Shown here: positions 43,001 through 53,066 of the stretch, piece by piece
How positions within the stretch are numbered: position 1 is the first letter of the stretch
How the letters are laid out: each line of letters opens with the position of its first letter
Assembly: GCA_024516035.1 (NCBI GenBank)
Contig: CM044964.1
Location: 20,342,931 to 20,406,930 of the forward strand
Length of the DNA stretch: 64,000 bases
DNA from: Bactericera cockerelli
Taxonomy: Eukaryota > Arthropoda > Insecta > Hemiptera > Triozidae
Direction: 5' to 3'
Notes under the pieces: model-generated
Seen by the model: the letters and a program-made list of their open reading frames with translations, nothing else
What the model was told of the DNA's origin: nothing
The model's database searches: none
Made by a program: the position numbers and the translations under genes

Positions 43001-43888
43001 CTACTTGCCATATGATTTCCTTTTCCATTTTCTACTGTTCTGGTTCTGAGGCTTTAGTTTGGGAATGGAGCTAGGTATAGGAGTGTGTGGGCGAACGGAT
43101 TGAACAGGCTTCTTTTGGACAGGCGCAGGCGTAACAGGAATCACTTGAACGGAAGCTGGTGCGTTAGATGTATTTTGAATGCAGGGGATGTCTTTGGGGT
43201 GAGTAAGGTTTCGCACACTAACATTCCTAAGCTCTTCTAATGTTGTAACCTTGTGTTTAATTTGGCCATCTTTGATGAAAATACTTCCGTCTGAAGTCCA
43301 TACATTTTCCATTGAGTAAATTTTCTTGGCTTCAGTGAACAACTGATAGTTCATTTTAGTTAATGATTCAGTGATATGGATGCCAGTTTTTTTCAGATGT
43401 TTCTTGTTCGAGAAAACAAGCCGCCTGTGATAATATGATACAAATTTAACTATCACAGGTCTGCATTTACCATCACTCTTTTTAGTACCAATTCGATGAG
43501 CACGATCGATGTGCGAAAGTTGAATATCAAGTTTCAATTTATCTTGAAATACTGAAAGGGCCAAATTGACATAATCCATGTCTGATGGATGCTTACTGTC
43601 TTCCTTTAAGCCATGAATGAGTACACAGTTACGCCTAGAGTATTGCTCAAGATTATTTATCTTGTCATCTTGTTTTGTCAGTTGGTCCTTAATGTTACTC
43701 AATTCACACATGACTAATGTTTTAAAAGAAAAGAAAACAGACTCAAAGGCTGAAAGCGAACTTGATCCATGAACATCACTCGTCACAGGCGTTTCGACTG
43801 ACTGAGCAGCTTTTAATGAATTAAATTGAACTTCCAGGTTATTTAAATTTGAAAGCAATAGATCAATTTTAGCATCTGGACTTGCCAT
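43001..43888 (-). CDS. LINE ORF1: coiled-coil RNA-binding protein
   Basis: A 295-residue frame upstream of ORF2 on the same strand. Residues ~5-30 and 60-85 have heptad-like Leu/Ile spacing (CELSNIKDQLTKQDDKINNL), followed by NLEQYSRRNCVLIHGLKE and a DRAHRIG...RPVIVKF stretch. That order is typical of ORF1 proteins of LINEs that trimerise by a coiled coil and bind RNA through an RRM-like fold. There is no CCHC zinc knuckle. The basic tail (NSRKWKRKSYGK) fits nucleic acid binding. Its role is to package the element's RNA with ORF2p. The ATG at 43888 is the first in frame. Confidence 0.82.
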   Translation of the reverse strand: MASPDAKIDLLLSNLNNLEVQFNSLKAAQSVETPVTSDVHGSSSLSAFESVFFSFKTLVMCELSNIKDQLTKQDDKINNLEQYSRRNCVLIHGLKEDSKHPSDMDYVNLALSVFQDKLKLDIQLSHIDRAHRIGTKKSDGKCRPVIVKFVSYYHRRLVFSNKKHLKKTGIHITESLTKMNYQLFTEAKKIYSMENVWTSDGSIFIKDGQIKHKVTTLEELRNVSVRNLTHPKDIPCIQNTSNAPASVQVIPVTPAPVQKKPVQSVRPHTPIPSSIPKLKPQNQNSRKWKRKSYGK

Positions 43889-44099
43889 ACTTAGATATTA
43901 GTAGTAAAATTATGAAATCAATATGTTAGTTTTCTTTCCCAAAGATTAAAACATAAAATATATTAAAAACTAAATTGCATTGTTATTTCAAATCATTAAC
44001 ACTATCAATCACCAAAAAAGAGGAAGAACAAATAAAAAAACAACCGGCTTAAATTTCAGCCGCCAAGTTTAATTGCAAGAGGGAAAAGAGAACGGCAGA

Positions 44100-44628
44100 T
44101 TAAAGTGTTAGAATAACTTTACTAACTGAAAATGAGAGAGAGAGAGAGAAATAAGAGCAGAAGAAGTACAATAAAGAAAGAGAGAGAGAGAAAAGACGGA
44201 AAAACGAGGGGGTTAAAATTCAAGTGAAAGCGAGAGAAAGAAAGAGAAAGTAAATTAGAAAAGGGGAAATAGAGTGAGAGAGAAAGGACATAGAGAGAGA
44301 GAGAAAAGGGGGAGAGAGAGAGAGAAGGGAGAGAGAGAGAAGGGAGAAAGAGTGAAGGGAGAGAGAGAGAAGGGAGAGAGAGATAAAGAGAGAGAGAAAA
44401 GAGAAGAGAATAGAGATGAGAAAAGAGAAGAGAAGAGAGAAGAGAAAAGAGAAGAGAAGAGAGAGAAGATGATTACTAAGGACTGAAATTGGCACAGGAG
44501 GGGCGTAAAATACAGATAAAGAAAATTAAAGAAGGAGAGAGAGAGATAAAAAAGACAGAATTAAGTGGGGTTAAAAACAGTTCAAAGAAAGTTTAAGAGA
44601 GAGAATAAAAGAAGAAGAATATAAGAGG

Positions 44629-44666
<38 letters not shown>

Positions 44667-44690
44667 AGGAGGGAGGAAGATAAGTTAATT
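44100..44690 (+). repeat. GA-rich low-complexity tract
   Basis: GAGAGAGAGA, GGGAGAGAGA and GAAAAGAGAAGAGA units. It may lie within or just before the LINE 5' region. There is no gene. Confidence 0.72.
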
Positions 44691-44924
44691 TAAATGAAAA
44701 CAATAACAAAGAGGGAAAAGGTTAAAAGAAAACACCCCTAACTCCAGAATACCCCTAAATCCAGAACACCCCTCCAGAACACCTCCAGAAGAGCTGACGA
44801 TGAAAAGGGAAGACAAGAAAAGGGGTGCAAAAATTAGTGGAAGCTATGTTGCCAAATAGCACTCATCTCTCAACTTTTACTTTGGAGTGAAAATCGACAA
44901 CCCCCATATCTTTAGCAACAATTA

Positions 44925-45085
44925 ATCATCATCTTCATAGTGTGGCGTCATCGTTAACGATGGTAGCCAGATAGTGGAGGAATGACTCTGCACTTCTACG
45001 ATTGTCTATACCAGGAGACTAATAATTGACAAGGGCCCCCAAGCCAATGCTGGTCTACTCCCTGTTTATAATCCCCCAGCCAGTT
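44925..45085 (-). mobile_element. SINE-E copy
   Basis: Minus strand: CTGGCTGGGGGATTATAAAC, GGGGGCCCTTGTCAATTATT, CTCCACTATCTGGCTACCAT with a GATGATGATT tail. Confidence 0.68.
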
Positions 45086-45222
45086 GTATCGACCTCAGTA
45101 ACTTGATCGATAAGGCGATCTACCTTGGAGGTCGGTGGTTCATGTCTCGGTTTCAGCATTGATATAATAAAGTAGTTGTTTGAGTATTTGTGATATCACG
45201 AAAGTGACACAAATATGATAAA
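45086..45222 (+). mobile_element. tRNA-derived SINE, family G
   Basis: CGACCTCAGTAACTTGATCG, GGAGGTCGGTGGTTCATGTC, GATATCACGAAAGTGACACA. It directly follows the SINE-E copy. Confidence 0.6.
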
Positions 45223-45314
45223 AAAATTCTCTTTCTTTTGCTTTTTCTTCTTGGGGTCGACACCCATACATTACCTAAAGTGATAAACAAATTTAATTTA
45301 ACTTATCATTGTTA

Positions 45315-45512
45315 TTATTAAATGCTTTATTAGTTACAAATACATATATATATAGGTATATGTACAATACAAGTAATTAATATATAAAAGAATGAAAAAA
45401 TGGAAACAATGTAAACAATAAAAAGGAAAGAAATAGATTAATACATACAAACCTATGTCCTAAATAAAGGGCGGGGTAATTGCCTATGGCAATCTCTTCC
45501 ACCCACTCCTTA
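45315..45512 (-). mobile_element. LINE 3'-end copy
   Basis: Minus strand: GGGTGGAAGAGATTGCCATA, TACCCCGCCCTTTATTTAGG, then AT-rich sequence ending ACTAATAAAGCATTTAATAA. The 3' end has a poly(A)-like signal and short tail. Confidence 0.6.
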
Positions 45513-45514
45513 CG

Positions 45515-46270
45515 TTCTCTTTGTAAATTAATATACTTCTGAACATCTCAATTTCAAGAGTTCCCACACAGGCCATCCGGTACTAACCTGAAACAGAGAA
45601 GAAAACTAGATGTTAATGATATAATTTATGTAAAATCAAATATGTTTAATTTATTGAATTAATTTTTTTAGTTCACAGAAAATTATTTACTGAGTACGTA
45701 ATTGAATGCGTGACCCGAAAAACGTTGTAACAATTTTTTCATTGTTATAATAATTATTTTTCTTATATTATCAAAGGAAAATGGTTTCCAAAAAATGTAA
45801 CTAAGATCGTTTTTTGAGACACGGAATCAATTTTTAGGTTTGATTTCCAAGTGCCTTTTGAACCCCAGCAAAAATATTATCTAAGAGCGCTGACCATTCC
45901 TGTATTACAACAGTAGTTCTCACAAAGCCAATGTTTCAACAACTTTCAATGTTGACTTTCCTTTCTTCCTTACCCCTTTCTCCCTCTCTCCTTCTATCAA
46001 CAAATCCTCTTTCTCTCTCCTCCTATATCCTAATATACTTACCTAAATTTTTACCTCTTTTTTGCATCTCTCTCTCTGCTTTCATACATAGTTCCAATTT
46101 TCTTTCCCAGCTAAATTAAACATAATTCTAATTTCCTCTCTTTTTTTTATTTTTCTCCATCTCCTTTTATGTATTTACCAACTTTATTTTCTTTATTTCT
46201 CTCCTCCTTTCTTCATATTTCCCATGATATCCCCCGGCTCTGACTGCGTTTTTCTCTCTCTCCATTTTTT
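45515..46270. other. AT-rich then CT-rich intergenic DNA
   Basis: Nothing gene-like. From 45960 on the plus strand is CT-rich. Confidence 0.4.
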
Positions 46271-46275
46271 TCTCT

Positions 46276-46384
46276 AAATCTCCTTCTCCTTCTCCTTCTC
46301 CTTCTCCTTCTCCTTCTCCTTCTCCTTCTCCTTCTCCTTCTCCTTCTCCTTCTCCTTCTCCTTCTCCTTCTCCTTCTCCTTCTT
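46276..46384 (+). repeat. (CTCCTT)n hexamer tract, ~18 units
   Basis: Pure TTCTCC repeats, the same motif as 29829-30170. Confidence 0.92.
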
Positions 46385-46687
46385 TCCCTCCATCCTACCT
46401 GTCCTCCAGCTTGTTAGAACTACTTTGTCACCGGTTAGCACTTCATCTGATAACCCTTTATTGTCTTTTCTGTTAACTCCTCACCCATGTTTCTTTGTAC
46501 AAACACACCGGGGAAGAACAAAAATAGCTCCTTTCTATTTCGATTCACCCCTTTAGGCTGCGAAAATATCTTAATACGTTTCTCTGTCGAATAAGTAAGG
46601 TGAAGAAGTTTGCGAAGATATCCATTTAAAGGTATTTTCACAGAAAGCTAATATTAAAAAAAAAAAAAAAAAAAAATTCATCATTAA

Positions 46688-47025
46688 TAATAATTATAAT
46701 ACTCTTTAGTGGAAGGTAACCACCAAGCGAGGTTAATGCTTTTTTTAAAAAGGGTTGGGTGGAAGAGAGAACTCGCTTGCCATGCGGAAGGTCCCGGGTT
46801 GGAACCTCCGTGCCGACAAAAAATTGTATTCTTAATTTGGGTTCAATTATTTGTAAGGGATTCTTTCCGGTGCGCTCGTATTCACTCAGCACCTAAATGT
46901 TGTGTATTGTGTCACTTCTCGCCTATCAGAGGGGAGGCATACTACGGGATGGGTAGGCTACAACACAGACCACAAGGGTCTACAGTAGCTCCTGTTTCAT
47001 GACTTTTTTAAAAAAAAAAAAAAAG
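46688..47025 (+). mobile_element. SINE D fragment fused to a SINE B copy
   Basis: TGGAAGGTAACCACCAAGCG to about 46740 is family D body (minus sense). GGGTTGGGTGGAAGAGAGAA is a scrap of LINE 3' end. ACTCGCTTGCCATGCGGAAG to about 47020 is family B lacking its A box, ending GCTCCTGTTTCATGACTTTT. Confidence 0.68.
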
Positions 47026-47259
47026 TCTGTCCGCTGTTTCATGTCCTGCATCAATTACCCTCTCAATAACGTCGATGACTCATACTTGCAAATGCGTCAT
47101 CACTAATGAGTGGCAAATGTTCTCTTCAAGTGCGTGATCTGGTTCGCTAATGAGCCAAAGAGTAGCCAATATTTCATGTCTCTTGTTCTGTCTGGTTAGG
47201 TGATGACTCATTGTGCAGCGCGTGTGAAAACCATGTTTCATGAGTTTTTGAAAAAACCT

Positions 47260-47352
47260 GCAGTACTAAAAACAAACAAAAAAGTTGCTCGGGAGGCTAT
47301 GGCTATGTCCAGAAAAAAAATTGAAATCGGAGCTTATTTTTTTTTATACAAA
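47260..47352 (+). repeat. Dispersed repeat (AGGAGGTTATGAAACG family)
   Basis: AAAGTTGCTCGGGAGGCTAT, AAATTGAAATCGGAGCTTAT, ACAAAAACGAAGACTGCTTC. Confidence 0.5.
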
Positions 47353-47374
47353 AACGAAGACTGCTTCCGACGTC

Positions 47375-47608
47375 TATCATTATCATCATAGGGTGGCGTC
47401 ATCGTGAACGATGGTAGCCAGACAGTGGAGGAATGACTCAGCACTTCTACCACTGACTTTACAAGGATGCTGTGACAAGGACCCCCAGAACCAAGCTGGT
47501 CTTTTTCCTGTTTATAGCCCCGCAGCCAGACTGCTGGTCTACTCCCAGTTTTAAGTCCCCCAGCCCGACTGCTGGTCTACTCCCTGTTTATAGTCCCCCA
47601 GCCAGACA
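47375..47608 (-). mobile_element. SINE-E with three-fold 5' end
   Basis: Minus strand: the first 38 nt (GTCTGGCTGGGGGACTATAA, ACAGGGAGTAGACCAGC) appear three times in tandem (47571-47607, 47533-47570, 47495-47532) before the normal body TTCTGGGGGTCC..., CTCCACTGTCTGGCTACCAT, and a (GAT)n-like tail. Other copies have one. Confidence 0.78.
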
Positions 47609-47859
47609 TCAGTTTATTTTTATCAGTTTATGGCATTGGTAGGCAAAGTCATTTGGCTGTATGGAAAATCAGTTTATAATGTTAGTCTAAATCTAAATCC
47701 GATATCTAATAGTAGAAATTTATCTGAAGTAAAATATACTATGGAACCAACAATCAACTGCAGAATCTTTAAGGGCCGAATGATGGAACAGTGTTGGTTA
47801 ATCTTAGTGGACACACTGGACACTAACCCTTAACTTTCACCTTGATAACAACTGCAGAG

Positions 47860-48585
47860 GTCATATCAAAGCCGGACTTTGTAGCTGTATCAAACACCTC
47901 GGCCGAGGTGTGAAGAACGCCTATACAAAGAAAGAGACAGCCCGGCAGAGTGTAAGGTTACGGAAAACATAGTTCCCATGCATTTCATGTACTTTCAGCC
48001 AGCGAAAAGTGCAACATGAATTTCAAAAATTGCGATTTTTATTGCAGAAATGGACTCTACGTTGAAAAATAAATTGATTTGACTTTTTATTTGACTTCCT
48101 AGGCCAACGGGAACTCTATTTTCGAGACCCCCCAACAATCGTGAAAGACATGAAAAGATTCATAATTTTTTTTTTTTTTCTGTTTTTTTTTTTTCATACG
48201 GATCCTTTGAGACCCGACTTCGTGTCTTTAACTTGGCACTGAAGATTAAGTGAGGTGTCTAAAGTGATCAAGATATAATGGAGATGAGCCCGGACCAAAA
48301 AAAAATTCTAAATTATAAGTGGGCGGCTCATTTGGGCGGCCTCGGGTTTTGGGAGCCCAAATCGAGAATTGAAGGATAATACTAATCTTAAGTGGTATCA
48401 AATGAAAGATCTTGATGAGCAGATATCAAATTTATTGATCTTATTCCTTCATCCGGTCCACAGGGTGGCACCTGGTGGCCTTTTCATTTTCTTTGGCGGG
48501 TAGGTACCTTCGAATCCTTAGCTTAGTGGTCAGATCTTGGCCAGTATGTATTTTTCGAGATGACCTCGCTCTCTCACTGCAAAAT
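47860..48585. other. Decayed repeat DNA, no gene seen
   Basis: A phrase including GGTATCAAATGAAAGATCTTGATG and similar text recurs in intron 1 of the host gene near 53960-54010 (AATGAAAGGTCTTGATG). ACACCTCGGCCGAGGTGTGA forms a small palindrome at 47896-47915. Confidence 0.4.
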
Positions 48586-48672
48586 TTTAATGTTTAAGTT
48601 TGCAAGTATTAATTTAGTTAGTTCATATTATATGAACTAACTAAATTAATACTTGCAAACTTAAACATTAAA
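48586..48672. repeat. 43-bp inverted duplication at a retrotransposon 5' junction
   Basis: Bases 48586-48628 are the exact reverse complement of 48630-48672 with one central base. The right arm ends where the truncated reverse transcriptase frame opens (48672). Confidence 0.9.
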
Positions 48673-50682
48673 TATTATACGGTGCCAATTTAACTGCTCT
48701 GTTGAAACCTGACAATGGTATTAGGCCAATTGCCGTAGGTAATGTTTTACGAAGATTAGTGTGTAAAATAATCAGTAAGAGATTGATGAATTTCATGGGA
48801 AACACGTTACGTCCTAGGCAGTTGGGTTTTGGAACACCAAATGGTGCAGAAGTCGTAGTACATGCAACCAGAGAATTTTTGGACAAGGGAACTGAAGAGG
48901 CTGAAGTATTATTGAAACTAGATTTTAGAAATGCGTTCAATGAGATATATCGGGATGAACTACTACTGCAGGTGGGGAAATTTTTTCCTGAATATTTTTC
49001 TTTTATTAGTCAGATGTACCGAAATTCATCTTCTCTGAACTATCAAGGTACTTGTATTATATCAGACAGAGGTGTACAACAAGGTGATCCTTTGGGTCCC
49101 TTGTTGTTCTGTATAACGATCCAACAATTAATCACTTCATTAAAATCTCCCTTGAATCTATGGTATTTAGATGATGGTACCTTAGGAGGTCCAGTAAATA
49201 CTATACTCGAAGACTTGGATACTGTTATAAATATCGGATCTACTTTGGGCTTAGAGCTAAATTTAAAAAAATGTGAAATTTTTATAAAGAATTCAACTCT
49301 AACAGAATCCATCAAAGACACCATTCTTGAAAATTTTCCCGATATCTCTTTTCCAAAAGAAAACGAATTGACCCTATTAGGTTCTCCTCTTTTACCTCAG
49401 GGTATACCTTGCTCAATTGACAAGAAAATTGAAAAAATCGATATCCTTGTAAATCGGTTGAATCTTTTACATGCTCACCACGCTTTTTTTATCTTAAAGA
49501 ATTGTTTTAATCTTCCAAAACTTGTTTACTTATTAAGAACTTGCAAAGCTTATGAGTATGGATCTTTAAATTTAATCAAGTTTGATGAGATGATACATAA
49601 AGCCTTAGAATCACTCTTAAATGTCAAATTAGATTTTAATGCCTGGAGACAAGCTACATTCCCTGTAAATCTTGGCGGTTTGGGAATTGGACGAACGGAG
49701 GAAATAGCATTACCCGCTTTCATAGCTTCTATTAACTCCGTTGCAGTGCTAGTTTCCCAAATTTGTCCATCATTTAGTTTGGAAATAACCAAGAAACCAG
49801 CTTTGGAAAGATTCATTCATCTTATTGATACAATTACACCCTTGCCTTTAACAAATCAGCAAAGTGAATGGGTTAAGCCCTTGATTACGAAGAAGCATGC
49901 TTCATTTATATCAGAGGCTACCTTAAAAGACAAAGCTCGATTAATGTCCCTCTCTACCAAAGAGTCAGGCGCTTGGTTACAAGCTTTACCCAGTGCAAAT
50001 GTTGGTTGTTTTTTAGATGATATAACCTTGAGAGTTGCTATTGGACTAAGATTAGGTTCAGATATTTGTGTATCCCATGTGTGCCCCTGTGGTTCAGAAG
50101 TAGATGAAAAAGGTCACCATGGGTTAAGTTGTTCTAAAAGCAGAGGACGGTACAGTCGACACGGGGATTTAAATAACACCTTGAAAAGAGCATTGGGATC
50201 ATGTCACATTCCAGCTGTTCTCGAACCATCAGGTCTTTTCAGACAAGATGGTAAGAGACCAGACGGAATGACTATGATTCCATGGAAAAATGGAAAACCC
50301 CTCGTCTGGGACGTAACTTGTGTTGACACCTTGGCAATGTCTAACATTGGATTTTCTCTAGAAGGACCAGGTGAAGCTGCTAAACAAGCTGAGATAAGGA
50401 AAAAAAGGAAATACATAGAAATAGCTCAGCAATATGAATTTGTACCTTTCGCTGTCGAAACCTACGGCTCTTTTGGACCAGATGCTTTAGGATTATTAAA
50501 ATCTGTTTCTAAAGCTCTGGTGCAGGAGACGAGGGATCACAGAGCAGGAAATTTTTTAACTCAGAGATTAGGCATTGCTATAATTAGAGGGAATGTAGCA
50601 TCTGTACTTGGCACACTACCCAAGGATGATTGTTTGAAAGAAGTGTATAATATTATATAAATAAAATAAAAAAAGTTATCAT

Positions 50683-50716
<34 letters not shown>
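48630..50716 (+). mobile_element. 5'-truncated R2-like non-LTR retrotransposon, recent insertion
   Basis: One open frame, a short 3' UTR and a poly(A) run of about 34 (interrupted only at its start). The 11-bp AGTTAGTTCAT at 50717-50727 repeats at 48616-48626 inside the left palindrome arm and is the probable target duplication. The frame has no disabling mutation, which with the intact tail suggests recent insertion. The 5' part (N-terminal DNA-binding region and first RT motifs) is missing. Confidence 0.85.
48672..50660 (+). CDS. Reverse transcriptase and restriction-like endonuclease, N-terminally truncated
   Basis: The frame is open from 48672, just after a TAA at 48669; there is no proper start, and the first homologous residues (YGANLTALLKPDNGIRPIAV) already lie inside the RT fingers. 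Numbering from the TTG at 48702: LKLDFRNAFN at 71-80 (motif A), GVQQGDPLGP at 124-133 (motif B), WYLDDG at 154-159 (motif C). A CPCG...GHHGLSC cluster at 461-477 is a probable zinc-binding site. Then KRPDG at 518-522, VWDVTCVDT at 535-543, a Lys-rich helix (EIRKKRKY) and ETYG at 586-589, which together resemble the PD-(D/E)xK restriction-like endonuclease of R2, CRE and NeSL-type elements. It would nick DNA and reverse transcribe its own RNA. A shorter length than full-length relatives reflects truncation. Confidence 0.85.
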   Translation: MLYGANLTALLKPDNGIRPIAVGNVLRRLVCKIISKRLMNFMGNTLRPRQLGFGTPNGAEVVVHATREFLDKGTEEAEVLLKLDFRNAFNEIYRDELLLQVGKFFPEYFSFISQMYRNSSSLNYQGTCIISDRGVQQGDPLGPLLFCITIQQLITSLKSPLNLWYLDDGTLGGPVNTILEDLDTVINIGSTLGLELNLKKCEIFIKNSTLTESIKDTILENFPDISFPKENELTLLGSPLLPQGIPCSIDKKIEKIDILVNRLNLLHAHHAFFILKNCFNLPKLVYLLRTCKAYEYGSLNLIKFDEMIHKALESLLNVKLDFNAWRQATFPVNLGGLGIGRTEEIALPAFIASINSVAVLVSQICPSFSLEITKKPALERFIHLIDTITPLPLTNQQSEWVKPLITKKHASFISEATLKDKARLMSLSTKESGAWLQALPSANVGCFLDDITLRVAIGLRLGSDICVSHVCPCGSEVDEKGHHGLSCSKSRGRYSRHGDLNNTLKRALGSCHIPAVLEPSGLFRQDGKRPDGMTMIPWKNGKPLVWDVTCVDTLAMSNIGFSLEGPGEAAKQAEIRKKRKYIEIAQQYEFVPFAVETYGSFGPDALGLLKSVSKALVQETRDHRAGNFLTQRLGIAIIRGNVASVLGTLPKDDCLKEVYNII

Positions 50717-50720
<4 letters not shown>

Positions 50721-50743
50721 AGTTCATTTTCCGTCCGTTTCTT

Positions 50744-50870
50744 TAGAAGACAACTTTGTCTATTGGTAGCATGCTCGACCTGCCACCCGGTCAGCATGGG
50801 TTCGAATCCTGGCGGGGACAAAATTTTTAGCTCTATATTTTCAATTTGGGCTTAACGTTGTTTTGTTTTT
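50744..50870 (+). mobile_element. tRNA-like SINE head
   Basis: TTTGTCTATTGGTAGCATGC (A box) and CATGGGTTCGAATCCTGGCG (B box), followed by a T-rich body (TATTTTCAATTTGGGCTTAA). It could be a tRNA pseudogene. Confidence 0.55.
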
Positions 50871-51044
50871 CCGATCTTTATATTTGATCTTCATGACGAC
50901 CCCATTACCTTCGCGAGGAAAATTTTAGTAATAGCAGAATTGGACATTGAATTTGGTCAATCATGGTTGGATGGAGATAAAATATGATGAATTAGCTCTC
51001 CTAATGTCGATGCTACTCACTAAAAGTTGTGACAAAGTAGTGAC

Positions 51045-51190
51045 TTTGGCCAAGTGGGTAGCATACTAGGCTTGTACGCACGATGACTTGGGTTCGATCC
51101 CCATCAGGCCAGATTTTTCTCTCTGTCCATTATGTCCGGGGTACCGGGTACAATCATACCTCGTGAGGTATTGATAAGGGACGTCACCAC
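51045..51190 (+). mobile_element. tRNA-like SINE, family C relative
   Basis: GTGACTTTGGCCAAGTGGGT (A box) and GACTTGGGTTCGATCCCCAT (B box), body TTTTTCTCTCTGTCCATTAT and CAATCATACCTCGTGAGGTA. Confidence 0.6.
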
Positions 51191-51324
51191 CGAGTTCTCT
51201 CCCGCTCATGGTTTTATCAACACCAAATTGTCTCCCGTCGCGTCGCTTGCATTTTTACCTGATTTTATACCTACATAGTTTAGGCCTAGCATAAAAATTA
51301 TAATCGAAACACCTAGGAATCATT

Positions 51325-51535
51325 GATATAGACCTGAGGCATGGCCTTCTATGTATTTTTCCTAACCCTATGATAAACCCAAGGCATGGCCTTCTATATA
51401 TTTACCTAACCCTACTATAAACCCCAGGCATTGCCTTCTATGTATTATCCCTAACCCTACTATATTCCTGAGGCATGGCTGTCTATGTATTTCACCTAAC
51501 TCTACTATACACTGAAGGCATTGCCTTTCATTAGT
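51325..51535 (+). repeat. ~57-bp tandem repeat, about four copies
   Basis: GAGGCATGGCCTTCTATGTA, then CCTAACCCTACTATAAACCC repeats with increasing divergence to 51535. Confidence 0.75.
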
Positions 51536-51539
51536 TAGA

Positions 51540-52090
51540 GATTTTAAAGATTTCCTTATAAAAGGCCAATTCTTATATAAAAATGATAATTTTATAGTTT
51601 TCATTTTCTTAAATACCTAATGTAAAAAAGCATGGTCTTATTTCCGGGAGAGATACTCGTGGTGACCCCCTGCAACAAGCCGGAGAGAATTCGGGTAAGA
51701 AAAGGTCAACGGGAGAGAACTCAATACCTCACCTTGATAAGGTGATTACAAATTATTTTCTTTGGCATTTGTAAATCCAGGTGTTTTAGTGTCCCTCATA
51801 GGAAGCTCCGAGGTCTATTTAGCATTGAAAGATAAACCTAATCATGTGGAGTATAGAATCAAAAGGTCTTGCATTGCAAATTTATATATTATTTACTCAC
51901 TTTGGGGACTCAGGGGGCCAAATCTGTGATCCAAATACATGTTGACCTTAGAAAAATTAAATACCTACTGCTAAAACTCTATCTTAAAAAAAGACAACTT
52001 GGTACATTTACATTTTCCCAGCTTATTTACTTTTGTTATTCATTATGTTTCAGTAGTGTATGAACCTATATTTTCGTACAAAAAGAACTG
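51540..52090. other. Intergenic, no gene seen
   Basis: GGGAGAGATACTCGTGG and a reversed counterpart of the 51165-51210 text occur near 51645-51730 (minus sense of ACCGAGTTCTCTCCCG-like sequence). A small open frame at 51869-52063 has no family features. Confidence 0.4.
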
Positions 52091-52094
52091 ATAT

Positions 52095-52633
52095 CCCCTC
52101 AAAAACACCACTTCGTGGTTAAAAAAAGAAGAACGCCTCACTCAAAAGAATGATTATAATTAGCTAAAAATAAATGATATCAAATTGAGAACACCTTACC
52201 CCTCTCTTTCTATATCTCTGCACTCCTCTCTGAATTTATTCCTCTTATGTTTATCTTTCTTTATCCTTTCTAGGGGTCATCCCACACTTGATTTCTCTTT
52301 AAATTTACTTGTTGCACGGCAATAAAAAATGGCGGTCGGAGTATGATTTTTCTGAACCTATTTGATTTGAATCGAGAAAATTATACCGCGACCGCCATTT
52401 TTTATTGCCGTGCAACAAGTAAATTTAAAGAGAAATCAAGTAAGGGATGACCCCTAGAAAGGATAAAGAAAGATAAACATAAGAGGAATAAATTCAGAGA
52501 GGAGTGCAGAGATATAGAAAGAGAGGGGGTAAGGTGTTCTCAATTTGATATCATTTATTTTTAGCTAATTATAATCATTCTTTTGAGTGAGGCGTTCTTC
52601 TTTTTTTAACCACGAAGTGGTGTTTTTGAGGGG
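52095..52633. mobile_element. Fold-back element with ~244-bp arms
   Basis: 52095-52338 and 52389-52633 are inverted copies with one 1-base indel and a few mismatches (for example CATCCCACACTT versus CATCCCTTACTT) around a 50-nt centre. The ends CCCCTCAAAAACACCACTTC resemble CCCCCAAAAAACACTTCGTG of the 5061-5483 element. No frame is present. Confidence 0.8.
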
Positions 52634-52944
52634 TATTACCTCTCTGTAGCCAATATGAAAATTTGCGAGTTAACTGTTTCGCGGTGCGGCACATTTTGTT
52701 AACTTATCCGCATGTATATTACTTCTATGGCATAAGGAGATTTAGCCAGCCATCTTGTTTTAAAATACCTATCGGTCAGCTAAGAAAATCCGAGGATCGG
52801 CTTAGATTTACTGATCCTGTTTCATAATAGGTACGACACTAAGGCTTGGGGTGGAATTATTAATGTGATAAAAAAATTGTGATTAACACAAATATGTGCA
52901 AAGCTTTTCGCGGTGCGGCACCTTTTTTACTTTTTCTAACTTTT

Positions 52945-53066
52945 TTTAATTTGAGATTGTGACCACATAATAATAAGACTCTGAGGGTTAGGTGGTAGAA
53001 AATGCTTTGCACATTGACCTCGCCTGGTGGTTGCCTTCCACTAAAGAGTGTTATTATTATTATGAA
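52945..53066 (+). mobile_element. SINE family D, 5'-truncated
   Basis: GAGATTGTGACCACATAATA, GGGTTAGGTGGTAGAAAATG, CTCGCCTGGTGGTTGCCTTC, AAAGAGTGTTATTATTATTA. Confidence 0.68.

Larger units (their letters stand above)
39358..44000 (-). mobile_element. Two-ORF non-LTR retrotransposon (CR1/jockey-like), apparently intact coding
   Basis: The element reads on the minus strand: a 5' region left of about 44 kb (boundary uncertain), ORF1 at 43888-43001, a 420-bp AT-rich spacer, ORF2 at 42580-39632, a 3' UTR with a stable hairpin (GGAAGAGAATGCCAAAGGCA) and a terminal (AAT)n run at 39357-39376. Both ORFs are free of stops. The AP endonuclease plus RT order, LWNRLP-type C terminus and short microsatellite tail point to the CR1/jockey/L2 broad group; I cannot place it in one clade. 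Confidence 0.85.

Noticed and set aside
51340..51500. Interstitial telomere-like CCTAACCCTA repeats
   Set aside because: The string occurs once per 57-bp unit, not as a short tandem repeat.
51165..51730. Large inverted repeat between 51.17 and 51.73 kb
   Set aside because: Only a short shared phrase about GAGTTCTCTCCCG is seen on both sides; not enough to call an element.
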